A stretch of 64,000 nucleotides of DNA, from positions 2,331,331 through 2,395,330 of the forward strand of contig JACAXG010000014.1 of the NCBI GenBank assembly GCA_018881555.1, read 5' to 3'. Positions within the stretch are counted from its first letter, which is position 1, and each line of letters starts with the position of its first letter. The notes under the pieces are model-generated. The model ran no database searches and was not told where the DNA came from. It saw only the letters and a program-made list of their open reading frames with translations. The DNA is from Amblyornis subalaris. Its lineage: Eukaryota; Chordata; Aves; Passeriformes; Ptilonorhynchidae. Below, piece by piece: positions 1 through 12,690 of this stretch. Made by a program: the position numbers and the translations under genes.

Positions 1-476
1 TGACTGGAGCCATTTATAGACCCGAACATAAACCTGAAACTGCTGTGCCAAAAGGAGTCACTGCTCATTTCCATTGGATGCAGATTAAAGAGAGTTAAAG
101 AAGAGAGTTAAAGGATCTTTTCAGGGTTTTTTTTAATACACCTTAAAATATAGCTGCTAAAATTATAATTTTTTTTCCTGTTTNGTGTTCCATCTTCGAG
201 CAATTTCTTGTAGTTCAAATAATTGTATTCCATGAGTGTATTCTGTGAAGATAAATGTTTAATCCTTACAAAATACAATGGAAGGAGAATTTAAAGAGAT
301 TGTTCCACAGGAAAAGAAATCTGCTGTGAAATTCAAAATATATTCCTAGAAATGATCTTATTTTCTTGTCAGGACAAGTGGTGCATTAAGTGACCAGTCT
401 GGAAATGCCTTTTTTCTGGTTTTGTTACCTAAACAAAGACATAAAATGAAAATTTTAACTAAATTTGCATCAAGTT
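1..476. other. Single-copy non-coding flank
   Basis: AT-rich DNA with short T and A runs. No open frame of note, no repeat family I recognise and no RNA gene. The stretch runs up to the CR1 fragment that begins near 477. Confidence 0.6.
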
Positions 477-640
477 CACCACTAACCCATGTCCCCAGGT
501 GCCACATCCGCAGGATTTTTGACCACTCCCAGGGATGGCGATTCCACCACTGCCCTGTGCAACCNTTTCCATGAAGAAAACTTTCCTAATATCCGACATA
601 AACCTCCCCTGGTGCGACTTGGGGCCGTTTCCTGGGAATT
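477..640 (-). mobile_element. CR1 LINE fragment, old, 3' part of ORF2
   Basis: On the minus strand the frame reads RFMSDIRKVFF, then VAQGSGGIAIPGSGQKS, a degraded match to the end of CR1 ORF2 (RLDIRKNFF...W..LP...PSLEVFKKRLD). On the plus strand this appears as TTTGACCACTCCCAGGGATGG followed by TTTCCATGAAGAAAACTTTCC. The tail of the element (low coordinates) is lost or unrecognisable and similarity fades near 640. The element is a non-LTR retrotransposon fragment and cannot move. Divergence is high, so it is an old insertion. The boundaries are approximate. Confidence 0.8.
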
Positions 641-3600
641 CGTTGCGTTCCACGCGTAAATGCATTTCTTAATCCCATTCTCTTTATATAGAAATTTATA
701 ATTAACACACCTCGAGAAACACTAAAAACACATTTAAATCGGGCTCTGGTGGAGAGGAGTGGCCTGAAAATCCCGAGTAAAGCTCAGCTCGTGCTCGTGC
801 TGGGTCNGAGCCTGCTCAGAAATATCCAAGTCACGTCCTGGGTGGCATTTGATGGATTTTGTCATTGCTGTGACATTGCTGCTGTCACAATTGTTGATTT
901 ATCCAACCCGCCCGAGGCGGAGGAGCTCGTGGGGAGCATCTTTGATGTGCCAAGGTCTCCCGGGAGCAGATCTGGAGCCAAGGAGGGATCGTGGGCTCTG
1001 GTGACGAGGTGTGATCCATGGGGATGAGCTTCCCTGTTTCTATCTCTGGAGATGGCCAAGGTGATGGAATTAGAAGGGAAATCTCCGGAACAGCTCATCG
1101 GGGAGCTAAAGACCTTTGCGCTTAAAGATTTCTCAGTTCATTAAGAAATCAAAGTAAGTGAAAGTGAACTGCTAAATAATCACTGAGTTCCGAAGACAAT
1201 TTGCCATCAAATTAAGGCTGGTCTGGAGAGGGAGGGGCTCTCACACTTGGACTGCTCTAAAAGCACATTGGAGAGATGTTTTTCCACCCTGTGGAAGCAG
1301 CTGGGTGCCCCAGGGAATCTCGCCCGTCGTCTTCCCACTTATCTTTGGGGATAAATTGGGGAAGTGCTGTTTTCCCTGTGTTCAATGTGGAAGGGAGGCA
1401 GGGGAGTTCAAGGGCAGGGGATGGCCCCTATGGAAAATGAGTGGGTTAGGCTGGCTCTTGGTTATTCCTTTGAAATTCCANCATCTCTTCAGTGGAAGCC
1501 TTTGGGTGCTCTGTTTTCCAGCAGCGACCATGAGAAAAGAGGCCATTTAGGGTCACATATTTTTGTAGCTCATGATAAATTGGGAGCAAGTTCTGGATGA
1601 AGCTGTTTGACTTCAGCACAGCCCTGTGTGTTCTCTCAGGGAGTGGAAATTTTGGCAGTTTTCCTAAATTCAGGCTAACAGGGCTTCNATATCTTGGAGT
1701 AAATTTCGCTTGTACAATATTTACAATTGTTCTCAGCACCTGAGGAACTGAGCTGTGACTGCCTGAACAAAATTAAATGTCAGATAAAACAAGTGCCACT
1801 GCTTAATGGCGTGAAATAAACTCAACTATGGCTCGAGAATTTCTGGGTATTAATATTCTTCTTCTAGAAGATTTAATTGTTACCTCTTCATTAATTATTG
1901 CCACTCTACTCGATATAATTCTGGACTTTCCTTCTCAACCCAACTATATTTTTCTTCGATTCTTGGCATTTTTTTTTTTCACGTAATAGACTTCATTAGC
2001 GAGTGGGATTTAGCCTGAGTTTTATGGAGCTTATCCAAACTGAAGCACATCAACCACGAGCCTGTAAAAACGCCGGAATGGGAATGTTTACACACTTCTG
2101 ACAAATACCGAGNGGTTGATTGCAGAGATATTTTTATGAGTGAGTAGAAAACGCTTCTGGAGAGATCATTTACAGTGAGGCTGCTCTGATTGAGTTATTT
2201 GCCGCGTTTTTTATGGCTTTTTTTTGTTTGTTTTCTCCAAGGGAAGTCATAATAAAGGATGAGGCTGAAAATAGGCCTCGTGTCTGGCGGTTATGGATGC
2301 ACTGCTATAAATAGTGGGGCTTCTGGGGGCTTTTTGGATGTCACAATGAAATCAATCTTGGGATAATTATGCTGCTCTGAAGGAGCTGGAACATCAGCTT
2401 AGTGTTTTATATGTGTATATTTATATGAGTCAATTTATTGATGTGCAATAATTGGGCATTATAAAAATTGTTCAGCATCTTCCATAAGTAAGTGCCTACA
2501 AGTGAAGGGTGAATGACATTTTTTTTCCATTTACTTTGTCCCAGTTTACAAGTACAGTCAGAAATATTATCTCAGCAAGTGTTTTGAGGAGGGTGTTCTG
2601 CTTATCTGTGGTCTCCAGTTTTGTATGTCTCGTGGGGTTTTTTTATGCCAAACTAATTATTAAATTATAAAGTGTTTTTTGATAAAAAAANCCCAAAACA
2701 AATAGCCCTAGATGAAGTCTAGGATCTGAATCTTCTAGGACTAAGAAAGGACTTGCACATAAAGACCGTTAATATTTGCTATTAAAGGGAAGATGGTTTT
2801 GAGAGCTCCAGGTAAATTCCTCCACTAAAAATACGGGAAGAAGTTTTGTTTTCCTGCTTGGCATTGCTCTGGAGTGTGGTGCTCATGGGGGGAAAAAAGG
2901 TGCCTTGTTAATATTCTGTATTTATTTCATAGTTCTGCTCCAGGGGTCTGGAGGTGTTTGGGTCTTCAGTTGTACATAAAAATCTGATGAGATAATGGAC
3001 TGACTGGAAATAAAATAATCTTGTGGATGCTTTTAAGCACTTCCCACATTTTGAATTCTGGAGGTCCCTCCTTGGACCAGCCTGGCTGATGTCACTCCAA
3101 TATTTGGGTAAAATCACTGATTTTACACCAGAGGAGCTGTTAATCCATTTACCTGTCTTATGTGCGTATGGATTTTATGTGCATATAGAATTAAGTAGAG
3201 TGAAGGCTTCAATATAAAGCTTAAAAATGACTTTTCCACCACCTTCATGGCTATTAAAATAAGAGCATTTGAGTCCAGCCCTATCTATAGACAAGCTATA
3301 AATAGGTTCAGGCCAGAAAATGATTTGTCACCGGCAATTATTAAAAAACTTTCCAGTCAAACCCGAGTTACAACCTTCTTCTTATAAACAGAGAGGGGTG
3401 AATTATGATTTCAGGTTTCATCTGGGTCATTTGGAAACATGAATAAAACATTTCCCCTCGCACAAATCGTTCATCTCCACGAAACCTCCTGGAAGGGTGG
3501 CAGGAACGAGCAAGAGAGGTGAAGATGCTCATGCAGATTTCCTGGTGATGGAAAGGCTTTTTTGGAAACAAGGGGAGAAAGCAAAATGTGAGAAGAAATC

Positions 3601-4480
3601 CATCTATGGGGGTTGAAATGAAGTGTTTTGCTCAAATGGCACCACNACTGAATTAAGTCAGGTTTTGCAGGCTTATTTCCAACAAAATATGTTCACCTGG
3701 CTATTAAGAGTGTCCTCATGAAGAATTCCTGCTGTGTGGGACATCAGTCACAGGCCAATCTCCTGGTTGTGTNGAAATTGCTAGGTGAAAAGGTGATTTA
3801 AAGTCCACAGTGATTGTTACTGGATTATACATCAGGCCAAATCTTTATTGTCTGGTGCTGCATTTCAAAATTGGTGTTAAGTTAAATCACGTTGGTTGGT
3901 CGTAAATCTTTTCAGAAGTCTCTCTCCAGCCTTCCTGTTGGCCCTTTAGGTTGTTCTGGCTATTTTTAAAATATTCTTATGCAAAAACAAACTAAGAAAA
4001 ATAAGTTTATGAAGGAAGATTTCATTTTTTTTCCTCTTCCATTTTAGTTTCCTGAAATATCTGGTTAAAATGAAGGAGTGTCCTCCTCAGATGTTCATGT
4101 GCTTGCATTAAAAAGAGATTTTGCATATAAGAATGGGGTTCCACACCTGACTGCAATAATGAGAGAGAAAGTCCACAAAGAAATGATTAAAAAATCCCCC
4201 TGCTATTAATTGGAGTGATATTATTTCTCTGTGTGTTATTTCATTTGGGCTTTAGAGGATTAATTTACTGTAAAAGTGCCTGAATTGCAACAGAAATGCT
4301 GATTGTACTGAAATTATCTTAAGTGAGTCAGAAAAAAATGGGCTTCCAAAGTNCAGCTCCTCCTGCTCCTTTTCTATTTCTTTCCAAATTTTTTCCTGCT
4401 TTTCCACATGCTTTTTGTCCTTATAAAAATGTTCTAAATNTTTTCTGGACTTCCAGAAAGTCTTAATCCAGCTCGATTTG
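641..4480. other. Single-copy non-coding DNA, no gene seen
   Basis: About 3.8 kb of AT-rich sequence. A 92-codon open frame at 749-1027 (+) and shorter ones show no domain or exon signature. The part around 2160-2480 is rich in TTATT/ATTTAT words and reads like conserved non-coding sequence, but nothing in it decides this. T runs occur at 1969-1979 and 2221-2228. No repeat family recognised. Confidence 0.5.
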
Positions 4481-5974
4481 ATTTTACACTTTTGGCAAAA
4501 TTCTGGTTTTGCGATTGGTACCTAAATAGCTGTTAAAGGAAAGTTTGGGACTGGGAAGTGAAGTAAATTCCATGGGAATGAGCTGGTCTGGGAACCACCC
4601 GTGGGTACCAACCTCTGGTCTCGATTTTACGTGGGGTTTTTTTAGCCATTTTCCCAGAAACTTCAACTCTTAAACAATCTGTGGTGGCTGTTTGTGTCCA
4701 ACAAATGAATTTTTGTTTGTATTTGTGACTTTTCTTACAAATATGTCAGTAGCGCTGACAGATTTACGGGATACAGGGATCTGCCGGCCATCCTTAGGTA
4801 TTCCAGGATTTGTAGTGTGACAGGGAAGTGCTTCCCATCAGCTTGGCTCAGCAGTAGCCTGAAATTGTCGCTCAAGCCCCTCATTCCAGAGGGTGTTTGT
4901 GCCATTTCTGTTATTCCCGACGTCACCCTGTATGTTTTGGATAATTCCTGAGTGTTCGTGGAGCATTGCTCTGGGAAACCTGGGAAGCTGGATTCCATAG
5001 CAGCCGATTAACACCGCTCAGCGGCCGCTGGAAGGGATAATTGCCTGGTGTTAGCATCACCTAANGCTATTTTTAATGCTAATTACCCCCAATTTACTCT
5101 CCCTAAACTCTCCTGGCTCCAGGTGCGTTTCCAAACGGGATAACAGGGATGTTTGTGCCCGTGCCACCTGCACAGTGGGGTTGGAGGGGTTTGTGGCTGT
5201 GGTGGTAAATCAGAGCTGGATATTCCACTGGCACGGATACTTCCCAAATGGAGAAGTTGTGGTGTCCCATTTATCTGCTCCCTGGGGATTTCTNTGTAGG
5301 ATTGGGAAGCGAGAAGAAGACCATCCATAAAAACTCCCACNGCTCAGCAGACAGTTGAATTTTGGGTTAATGTTTTCCCAGAAAGTTGTTGCAATAGAGT
5401 AATTCTCACCCTTTTCAATGAACTTTATCCTGTATCCATGGTCCTGTTCGCTCAAACCTTCTTGGAGAATTACAAGATTACATCTACAAATTTTCTTTCA
5501 AATCCAGTCTCTCGATGATTTCTGTGCATTCCAGAACGTCATTTTTTTGTTTATTTTCGCTTTAAGAAACATTTTCGATTTATTCGCTCCATATCCTCCT
5601 GCTAACAGCAGCCCCGATTTTTCCGATTTATACAAATGACGCGTTCCTCAGCTCCTGTACAGGTTTATAAACCGAATAAAGCAGCAGAAATTACCCGTTT
5701 AGGAAAGGTCTTATTGAATGTTAACATTTTACGTCCAGTGTCCAATTGGAATAATTGGCTGAAAGGGAAAAAACGCCGAAAACAAGCAACGGGCGTTGAA
5801 AATAGAAACTGTGGCTCCAAATAAAAGCAGATAGAGAGCCCTTCAGAGGCCGTGGTGAATGAATGGCTGCTTTGGTTGGGAAGTGGGGATTTATTAGCTC
5901 GTGGAGATGATGATGAAAGATATCTGTGAAAATAATTGGTCTCATTTTGGTGAAATCAGGCAGTCCATTCAAAC
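4481..5974. other. Single-copy DNA with conserved-element look at 5480-5830
   Basis: Short open frames on both strands only. From 5480 to 5830 the sequence is AT-rich yet keeps several CpGs (CTCGATG, TTTTCGC, TTTTCGATTTATTCGC, CCGATTTTTCCGATTTA, GACGCG, AACCGAA, TTACGTCC). That is unusual for neutrally evolving avian DNA and would fit a conserved regulatory element. No gene seen. Confidence 0.4.
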
Positions 5975-5993
5975 CGCCGCACGCGGCGATCGC
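5975..5993. repeat. CpG-dense hairpin next to GCGATCGC palindrome
   Basis: CGCCGC (5975-5980), a 2-base loop AC, then GCGGCG (5983-5988) forms a perfect 6-bp inverted repeat. It overlaps the 8-bp palindrome GCGATCGC at 5986-5993. About seven CpGs lie within 20 bases inside AT-rich surroundings. The function is unknown; it may be a small protein-binding site cluster or chance. Confidence 0.7.
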
Positions 5994-7844
5994 GGGAATA
6001 CTAATTCGGCTTGGAAATTCCTGTGGTTTTTAGCACTCCCCAAACCGGTGTAAATCCCAGGCAAGAGAAGAGAATTCGGGTCATCCAGAGTATTTTGTTT
6101 GCACATCTCTGCGTCCCTGGAAAGATCCTTGTGTGTGAATGGAAGTTGTGATCTCCACTCTGCCACCGATTTGAGCCCCTGGGAGGTTCCAAGTGCAGGC
6201 AGGGACATATCAGGGGTCGGTGTGGAGTGTTTACAACTGATTTTGGGGTGAAATAACATTGAAAAGGGAGTTTGCCTTCTAAAACAGTGCCTGACCAAAG
6301 CAGCTCCATGAACAGAGCAGGATGAGTTGTGGGANTTCTTTGAGGAGGGAAAGCAGAGCTGGAATCACCAGTTAGGGCACAGGGAAAGAAAGTTTTCCTT
6401 TGTGCCTTTAGAGATGTAAAAATAATTCAGAGAGATGTGAATAAAATATATGTGCTTTGTTTTTTAGGACAAAAATAAGTAAAACTAAGAATTGCTAACT
6501 AATGTTGAAAATAGAAGTTGGGGTGGAAATGTTTCATTGGCACCAATGTATTTTCTGTAGGTTTGATAGAGACAGGAAAATACTTTGAATCTTTTCAATC
6601 ACGCAGTTGCACGATTGAAATCAATCATCTAAACATGCAATTAACCAGGTATACAATGAATCAAAACACTGAGAGATGAACAGAGTGTCATTATTTAATT
6701 TCACCAATAAGTGCCTTGACACAATCTGTTCTGGAAAGATTTTTTTCAACACTGGTTTCANAATCGGTTTCCAAATAAGAATGATCTGCCAAATGCAGTC
6801 ATTCCTGAAAATGCTGCTGGTTTTAAGTGTGGGAATACTGAAACCTCTGGGTGTTGCAATAAAGGAACACGAACCTATGGAGCCTGACAGAAAAATGTCC
6901 ATGGGGAAAGTTCAAGTGAAAAATACTGAGTGAAGTCCAAAATGTTGCACACTTTTCTAGATATTTTTGCACTGCTCTATAAACTGATTGAACACTGATT
7001 TATAAATCTTTGTGCCTTTTCATTCTGACCAAACAAAAGGGGGTTTGTTGCCTTTCTGGTTTCCAAGCTCTGCTGTGGTGGGACAGGTGAGTTCTGCCGT
7101 TATTGGTGCCAGGGAGAGAATCTTCTGTGGATAAAACCAAGAATGACTTNGGCAGATACAATTTTGTCAAGCAATTTGATGGCTTTTGAGGATTCTCTGT
7201 CACCCTTGAAGCATCAATTTATATGAGAGTATTTGATTGTGAGGTTCATATTTTCAGAGCCAGTTTTAGCTCATACTTTCCCCTCTGCTCCTCTCCCTTC
7301 CTAATCTGGAGCGCAGCTGGGATTTCCCAGCACCTTCTGTTTATGAAATGCAGGGCAAATCTGAATCTTTCATCAAAATTAAGATTGAGTTTTGCCTTGT
7401 CCTTCTTTCCCCTACATCTGGTGGATTTGCAGGTGAGCATATTTCTTTCCCAGGCAGGATAGAAATGGGAAGGTTTTTATTTTCAGTGAAAATCCAGATT
7501 AACTCCACTGTATGGCCGAGTCATATCTGTAATGTGAAAAGTGAACTAGGATGGAATTGATTTCTGGTTTTGCAGTAAACAGCACCATAAAATAGAGATG
7601 GAATGGAGAAGGGTGAAGTGCCTACATGAAAATATCTGTAAGTGTGTAATGGCTTCCAGTGGTGTGGGATAAATATATATAACTAAAGTGAAATATTCCC
7701 AAACTTGAGGAAAAAAAAATCACTGAGCAAGGTTACAAGTGGGACAACCCGAGGGACAATTCTGCAGCTGTGTCAGAAGGACTAAATTAAGAAAAAATTC
7801 CTTTGAAAAGCAGGAAGAGGAGTTGTGAGTGCAGCCTTGATCTC
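5994..7844. other. Single-copy non-coding DNA, no gene seen
   Basis: Open frames of 60-109 codons occur on both strands (for example 5969-6298 minus) but overlap one another in several frames, as chance frames do, and none shows a known motif. No repeat family recognised. Confidence 0.5.
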
Positions 7845-7985
7845 CTGTGGGTGGCATGGACATGTTCCAAACCTGCTTGGATAAAGTCCTGATCCCCCTG
7901 GCTCATCCCCAGTCCTGCTTGGAAAAGGTGAGCAGAGAACTCCCAAAGGTCCCATCCAACCCCAAGCATCTGGTGACTCTGGGCA
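7845..7985 (+). mobile_element. Possible very old CR1 3' end
   Basis: The text CAAACCTGCTTGGATAAAGT, then a CTGGCTCATCCCC spacer, then AAGGTCCCATCCAACCCCAA resembles the end of a CR1 3' UTR, where the usual text is GAGGTCCCTTCCAACCCCAA just before the terminal octamers. The rest is too diverged to be sure. It could instead be unrelated GC-richer single-copy sequence. Confidence 0.35.
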
Positions 7986-8946
7986 AGACTGAGGAGACAA
8001 TGGGTGAGGCAGTGTTGACTTCACTGGAAATTCCAGGATTGTGACAAAGGCAAAAACTGAGATAAATCACATCCATTTTCACCTGTCTGAATATAAACNC
8101 CACTGTTTTCTGGGCTGGCGTTTGTTGCAGTTGTATAACATTTTTAGTAATGATGTTTTCGAGAATGATTTATGAGCGAATAAAGGCTTCTTGGGTAATG
8201 AGAGTTGTTATCCACACGAGAACATCCTTTCAGCTCCAAATTTACTGTCCCGCTCCTGCCACTTCCTGCCCTTCTNGTGTTGCTTACTCGAAGGGTGACA
8301 NCTCTGGCAGCAAACTAAAGGCTCTGTTACGCAGCAAGGGAAAAAAAACCCAGCTGAATTCAGCTGAGCACTCGACAATGCAGCTGCCTGAAAGGTCCTG
8401 CTCTCCTTGGAATCCCCAAAGAGCCCGTGGCAGCTCCATTTGTCACCGGAGCAAACGGGTGGAATGCTGGACTCGGTGACAGGCACAGGGGAAGGGAGGA
8501 GATGATGGATGGGGGATGGCCCTGGGCTCAACCAGCCCTGAGCAGGGCTGGATCCTGCCCACTCGGGGCTCTCCGGAGTCACATTCCCGGGAAAACCTGC
8601 AGATATTCTGGAANGAGGTCGTCAGCTGAGCCAACGGAAGGCAAAGCTTTCCCGCAAGGATCAAAGCTAAATGTGGCAACTGCTGATGCTGGAGGTTTTT
8701 CTTAACTGATCTTCTCTGGNGGGAAAAGAGGGATGTTGGAAGAGCTGTGGCAGCTTAAAAACTGAACTGAGAGGTGGAAATCCTCGAATTTCTTCTCCGT
8801 CCCTGACAGTGTCACCGTGGGGAAGGTCACCTGATGGAGGCAGGGATGCTTCTCAGCCAATCTCTCACTTTAAAAAGTGATGATGTATGCAAATATAACA
8901 TCCCAGGGTCATTTAATAAGGTCACAATAACAACTTATGTAACAGC

Positions 8947-8998
8947 AAGATTTTTACAGGAAAAGATGAGTTTTACAAGAAAAGATTTTTACAGAGAA
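8947..8998. repeat. Imperfect 16-19 bp tandem repeat, 3 copies
   Basis: AAGATTTTTACAG occurs at 8947-8959 and again at 8982-8994, with a diverged middle unit AAGATGAGTTTTACAAG at 8963-8979. Unit lengths are 16 and 19 bp. Probably a small replication-slippage product. Confidence 0.75.
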
Positions 8999-11611
8999 CG
9001 NTGTTTAAAGCAAATACTGGCCTGAGGATTAATATGTGTATAAACCAGACCATAAATTTCATTTATGCTTTGCCCCTCCGTGTGTATCAGAGGGAAGATG
9101 TGTTTCCTACCACGGACAGGAACACGGGGTTATCCCTTGCAGTACTGGCTGGGGAATAAATTGCTTTTGTCTGGCTTCTCCCCAGCTGCTTTCCCAAGTT
9201 TAATGCCAGGACATGGCCAAATGCACATTGGAGCTGGAAAAGCACAGGCTGGAGCGTGGAGGAACCACCTGCTCTGCTTCAGTCCAAACTAAATGTGTTT
9301 CTATTTAGCAGGAGCTCAGGAATAACAGATCTGACAGAGCTCCCCAGCTTCGGGGCTGGGACAGGTCACTGGAAGGCAGAAATCCAAGAATTCCAAGCAT
9401 TGAGCTGGGAGATGATGCCCTTCAGGACAGTTGCAAGCNAATTGCTGTGGATTTTCAGCCTTGAAATTGGAGATGGAAGTCCAGCTCAAAATCCAGGAAA
9501 GTGGCCCTGCTTGTTCTTCAGAGGGCTGCCGGTGCTGGGGTTTGTTGGAATTGCTTAAAATTGGGGAAGTGATGGAAGGGAATTATTGCAGAGCCTGGAA
9601 ATGCTGCAAAGCCACAGCATTTTGATTCTTTGTCAAAGAGCACTGCAAGTCTGAGTGTTACTGGTAAAAATAACAGAGGAAAATGATGGTTTAGGCTGTG
9701 GCCTGTTCTGTACACCAACGTATCAAACAAGGTATTTCCCTCTGGGTGAAAAAACACTGCTTTTAACGGAGTGGAGCAAAACCTCTGGAAGCTGTGCCTG
9801 ACACAGACTTCATTAAATGCTCCGTGTAGACTGATAACCTCAGTAAAGCAACCTGTATTTTATATTTCTGATAATACTGGAATATGAATATTAAACNTGC
9901 TCTGTGCTCTGCCCTTTGCCTCGACAGATGTCTTGGCCGGGATTAAATTAATTGCTAGATGTCTTTTCTGCCCGACAGTTGGGACTTTGGGGCTTCAGAG
10001 GTAAATAGGTTTTGAAGCAATCCAATAATAGGCTTACAAGGCTGAGAGGCAACAGAGCTGAAAAGTGAAAAATCAAGAGGCTGGACCATTAATACCTCCT
10101 TGAAAAGTTAATCAGTCCACGACAAGAGGCTGGAGTCCAACGAGTGCCTGTGCTGAGGGGNTTGTGTCGGGTCAATATTTTGCACCAAGCAGTCAGGTAT
10201 GGAATGTTTATGCAGTTATAGGATGTGTGGTAAATATTTGTGGTCATTAATTAATTTCGTAACGAAGCTGGGAGGTGATCTCAGCAGGCTCTCCAGAACT
10301 GCCTCAAGAGAAGGGGTGAATATCCTCAAAGAGCCCCTTCAAAGTTTATTATCTCTGCCTGGCAGATGTTGTCTTGTATATCCCAAATTTAGGGGGTTTT
10401 TCCTGTATTTTGGTTCACCCAAAGAGAATAATTCCAAAGGATTAGAAGGCTGAGCTTGGTTCTTCCCAGCCTTATCAAGGGAAATCTCAGTGTTGGTGGC
10501 CATGGTTTCACAGGGGACACGAGGGAAAGCAGAACATCAGAAGGTCTCTGGTGGCTCTGGGCACCAAAGGCTGCAGCAGTCGAGGTGGGCTCTGCAGAGA
10601 GGGCAGAGGTTTGGGGTTGTACCAGAGAAGGAAAGTTATGGGGAGGGNGAAAAAATTCGTGATGAATGGGGAAAGAAAGATTGGGAGTGAGAAAAGCTAC
10701 GTGATGATGCTTTTATCGAAACAAAAGTAATATTGCTGAGAGCCTCCAAAGCACTTTGCACCGACTGGTGCCATCCCAGTGCCCATCTGCACGAGGGGCT
10801 GCTGGAGGTTTGTTTGCCTGGTGTCTGTCTCCATGGTAATTGAGTTTCCTGAGGGCTGGGATGCATTTGTTTAATTACAAGCTCTCATTTTAACAGGGTG
10901 GTGGCTCTGTGTACCTAATTACTGTGGCTGCTGTGCAGATGCTGAGACCTTTTTCCGTGGAATGTCTCAAGCGTTCTAGGGACGTTCCTAAATCAAACAA
11001 CAACATCTGGAGCAGAGTAATAGTTTTGGGTATTAAAGCTTAAAATGAAATGTTTAGGTTTCTTTGTGCTTTAAAGCACGTACCTGACCATGAGGAATGT
11101 GGGAAGGAGGATGTCTGGGAGCCTGGCAGTTTAATAGTGCAAAATGAAGCCAATCTGGGCTTTTGGTACAAATGGAGTGGCATTTGTGCCATTGAGCTCC
11201 TTCCCTGTGGGAAGCAGCAGAGTGATTTTCCATGGAGAGGGGGAACTTCCAGCCCTGCTGGTGCTGGGAGCTCGTTGCCCCCCTTACCCACCCCTTTTGC
11301 CACATGCAAATCACCTGTAATGAACGTCCTGGTGAGGAAATGGGATGTGCAGGGATGGGCTGTGGGATGAACGGGAGCAGGGAGGGATGGATTCAGCTCC
11401 TGCCTTTAGGAGGGCTGGAGAAAGGTCTTGGCTAACACATCCCTGTTCCATCANCAGCTCCTAAAGGGTTTTTCTGAGGACTCCTTTTTTCAGGAATTGC
11501 AGATGAATTCACTAAGAATGGGAATCAACCTCTGACTTGGACAGGGCAGTGTNGTGAGAGGGAATGGGGTAGGAATGGGCTCTGGGAGAGCTGGCCTTGA
11601 AGGAAGAGGTG

Positions 11612-11680
11612 ATCAAATCCCTTATTATTATTATTATATAATTATTATATCCATTATTATTATTATTATATCAAATCCCT
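11612..11680. repeat. ATT microsatellite bracketed by 11-bp direct repeats
   Basis: ATCAAATCCCT at 11612-11622 is repeated exactly at 11670-11680. The 47 bases between them are almost pure TTA/ATT repeats (with one TATATAATTATTATATCC interruption). Either the microsatellite expanded within a duplicated 11-mer, or the exact repeats are a target-site duplication around a small AT-rich insert. Confidence 0.85.
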
Positions 11681-12389
11681 GTCATTTCCCAGCAGTTTGT
11701 AACCACAGCCTGGTGACTTCCTTTTTATTCAAATAACTTCCCAGGTGAATCTCTACTCCTACTATTCATCATTTCCTTCTATGGAAAATACTGGCAATTC
11801 TGGAAAACAGCCTTAAAAGGAAGGACTAGGTCTTAACTGGCTTGTAATTCGGTTAGTGTGGATTGGATGCTATTCCCAGAATAATTTGTCAGTTTTTAAA
11901 NGAGTTTTGAGACTCCTCTGTGTCTGTGTCAGTGGAACTAAGCACATTGTGCTGGTTAAATGCAATTTCCAGGCCTTGGTGTGTTTCCCCTTTACATCCC
12001 ACTTTTCCCACTGTTTTTTTTCCTGTGTGCCTGCACTCCCTGACTCCTGCTCCAGGAGACTGATGACCTCTTCTGTCTTTGAATCAAACACCTCTCTTGG
12101 CCACGTGAACTGTGCAAGTCGTGCTTGTTACTCTGCCCCATTCCAGGGAGGGAAAAAAATGAGGAATAGAGACCAACCAGAGGTTGGGAAACTTTTGTCT
12201 TCCTTCTGACAGGAGCAGCTGCATCCCCAGCCCCAGAGGATGGCTCCTGGAAAGCTCCTTCTGCCTGGTGGGTGTTCCATGGTTTCCCATGGTCACGCTG
12301 AGAGCAGGAGATGGAGCCTCCTGTAATTAAACCCTTGGACATGGAGGAAGGGAAAAGCAACATCCATTTCCACACAGAGAGGTTGTTGA

Positions 12390-12690
12390 TGCAGAATCCC
12401 AGAATTATTTAGGCTGGNAAAGACCTCCAAGATCACTGAGTCCAACCTGTGACTGATCAACCCCTTNTCACCAGCCCAGAGCACTGAGTGCCACGTCCAG
12501 CCCTTCCTTGGACACCTCCAGGGACGGGCACTCCAAACCTCCCTGGGCAGCCCCTTCCAAGGCCTGACCACCCTTTCCATGGAGAAATTCCTCCTGATGT
12601 CCAACCTGACCCTCCACTAGCAGGACTTGAGGCTGTTTCCTCTCATCCTGTTGCTTGTTTTCTGGGAGAAGAGGCCATCCCTGCACAGTA
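12390..12690 (-). mobile_element. CR1 LINE fragment with 3' UTR and ORF2 tail
   Basis: Reading the minus strand, ORF2 residues GHQEEFLHGKGGQALEGAAQ then CPSLEVSKEGLDVALSALGW are visible in one frame, and the parallel frame gives MDIRRNFSMERVVRPWKGLP, so at least one frameshift is present. The 3' UTR runs to AGAATCCCAGAATTATTTAG (plus-strand text) near 12392, the remnant of the ATTCTGGG-type terminal repeats. The 5' end is truncated near 12690. The length of about 300 bp is normal for 5'-truncated CR1 copies. Confidence 0.93.

Larger units (their letters stand above)
7986..12389. other. Single-copy non-coding DNA with small tandem repeats
   Basis: No supported gene over 4.4 kb. An open frame of 124 codons at 8208-8582 (minus) and one of 117 codons at 11856-12209 (plus) have overlapping frames on the other strand and no recognisable domain. 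The part 9900-10160 (TTAAATTAATTGCTAG, two nearby AGATGTCTT words, TTAATCAGTCC) reads like conserved non-coding DNA. Small repeats are listed separately. Confidence 0.5.
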
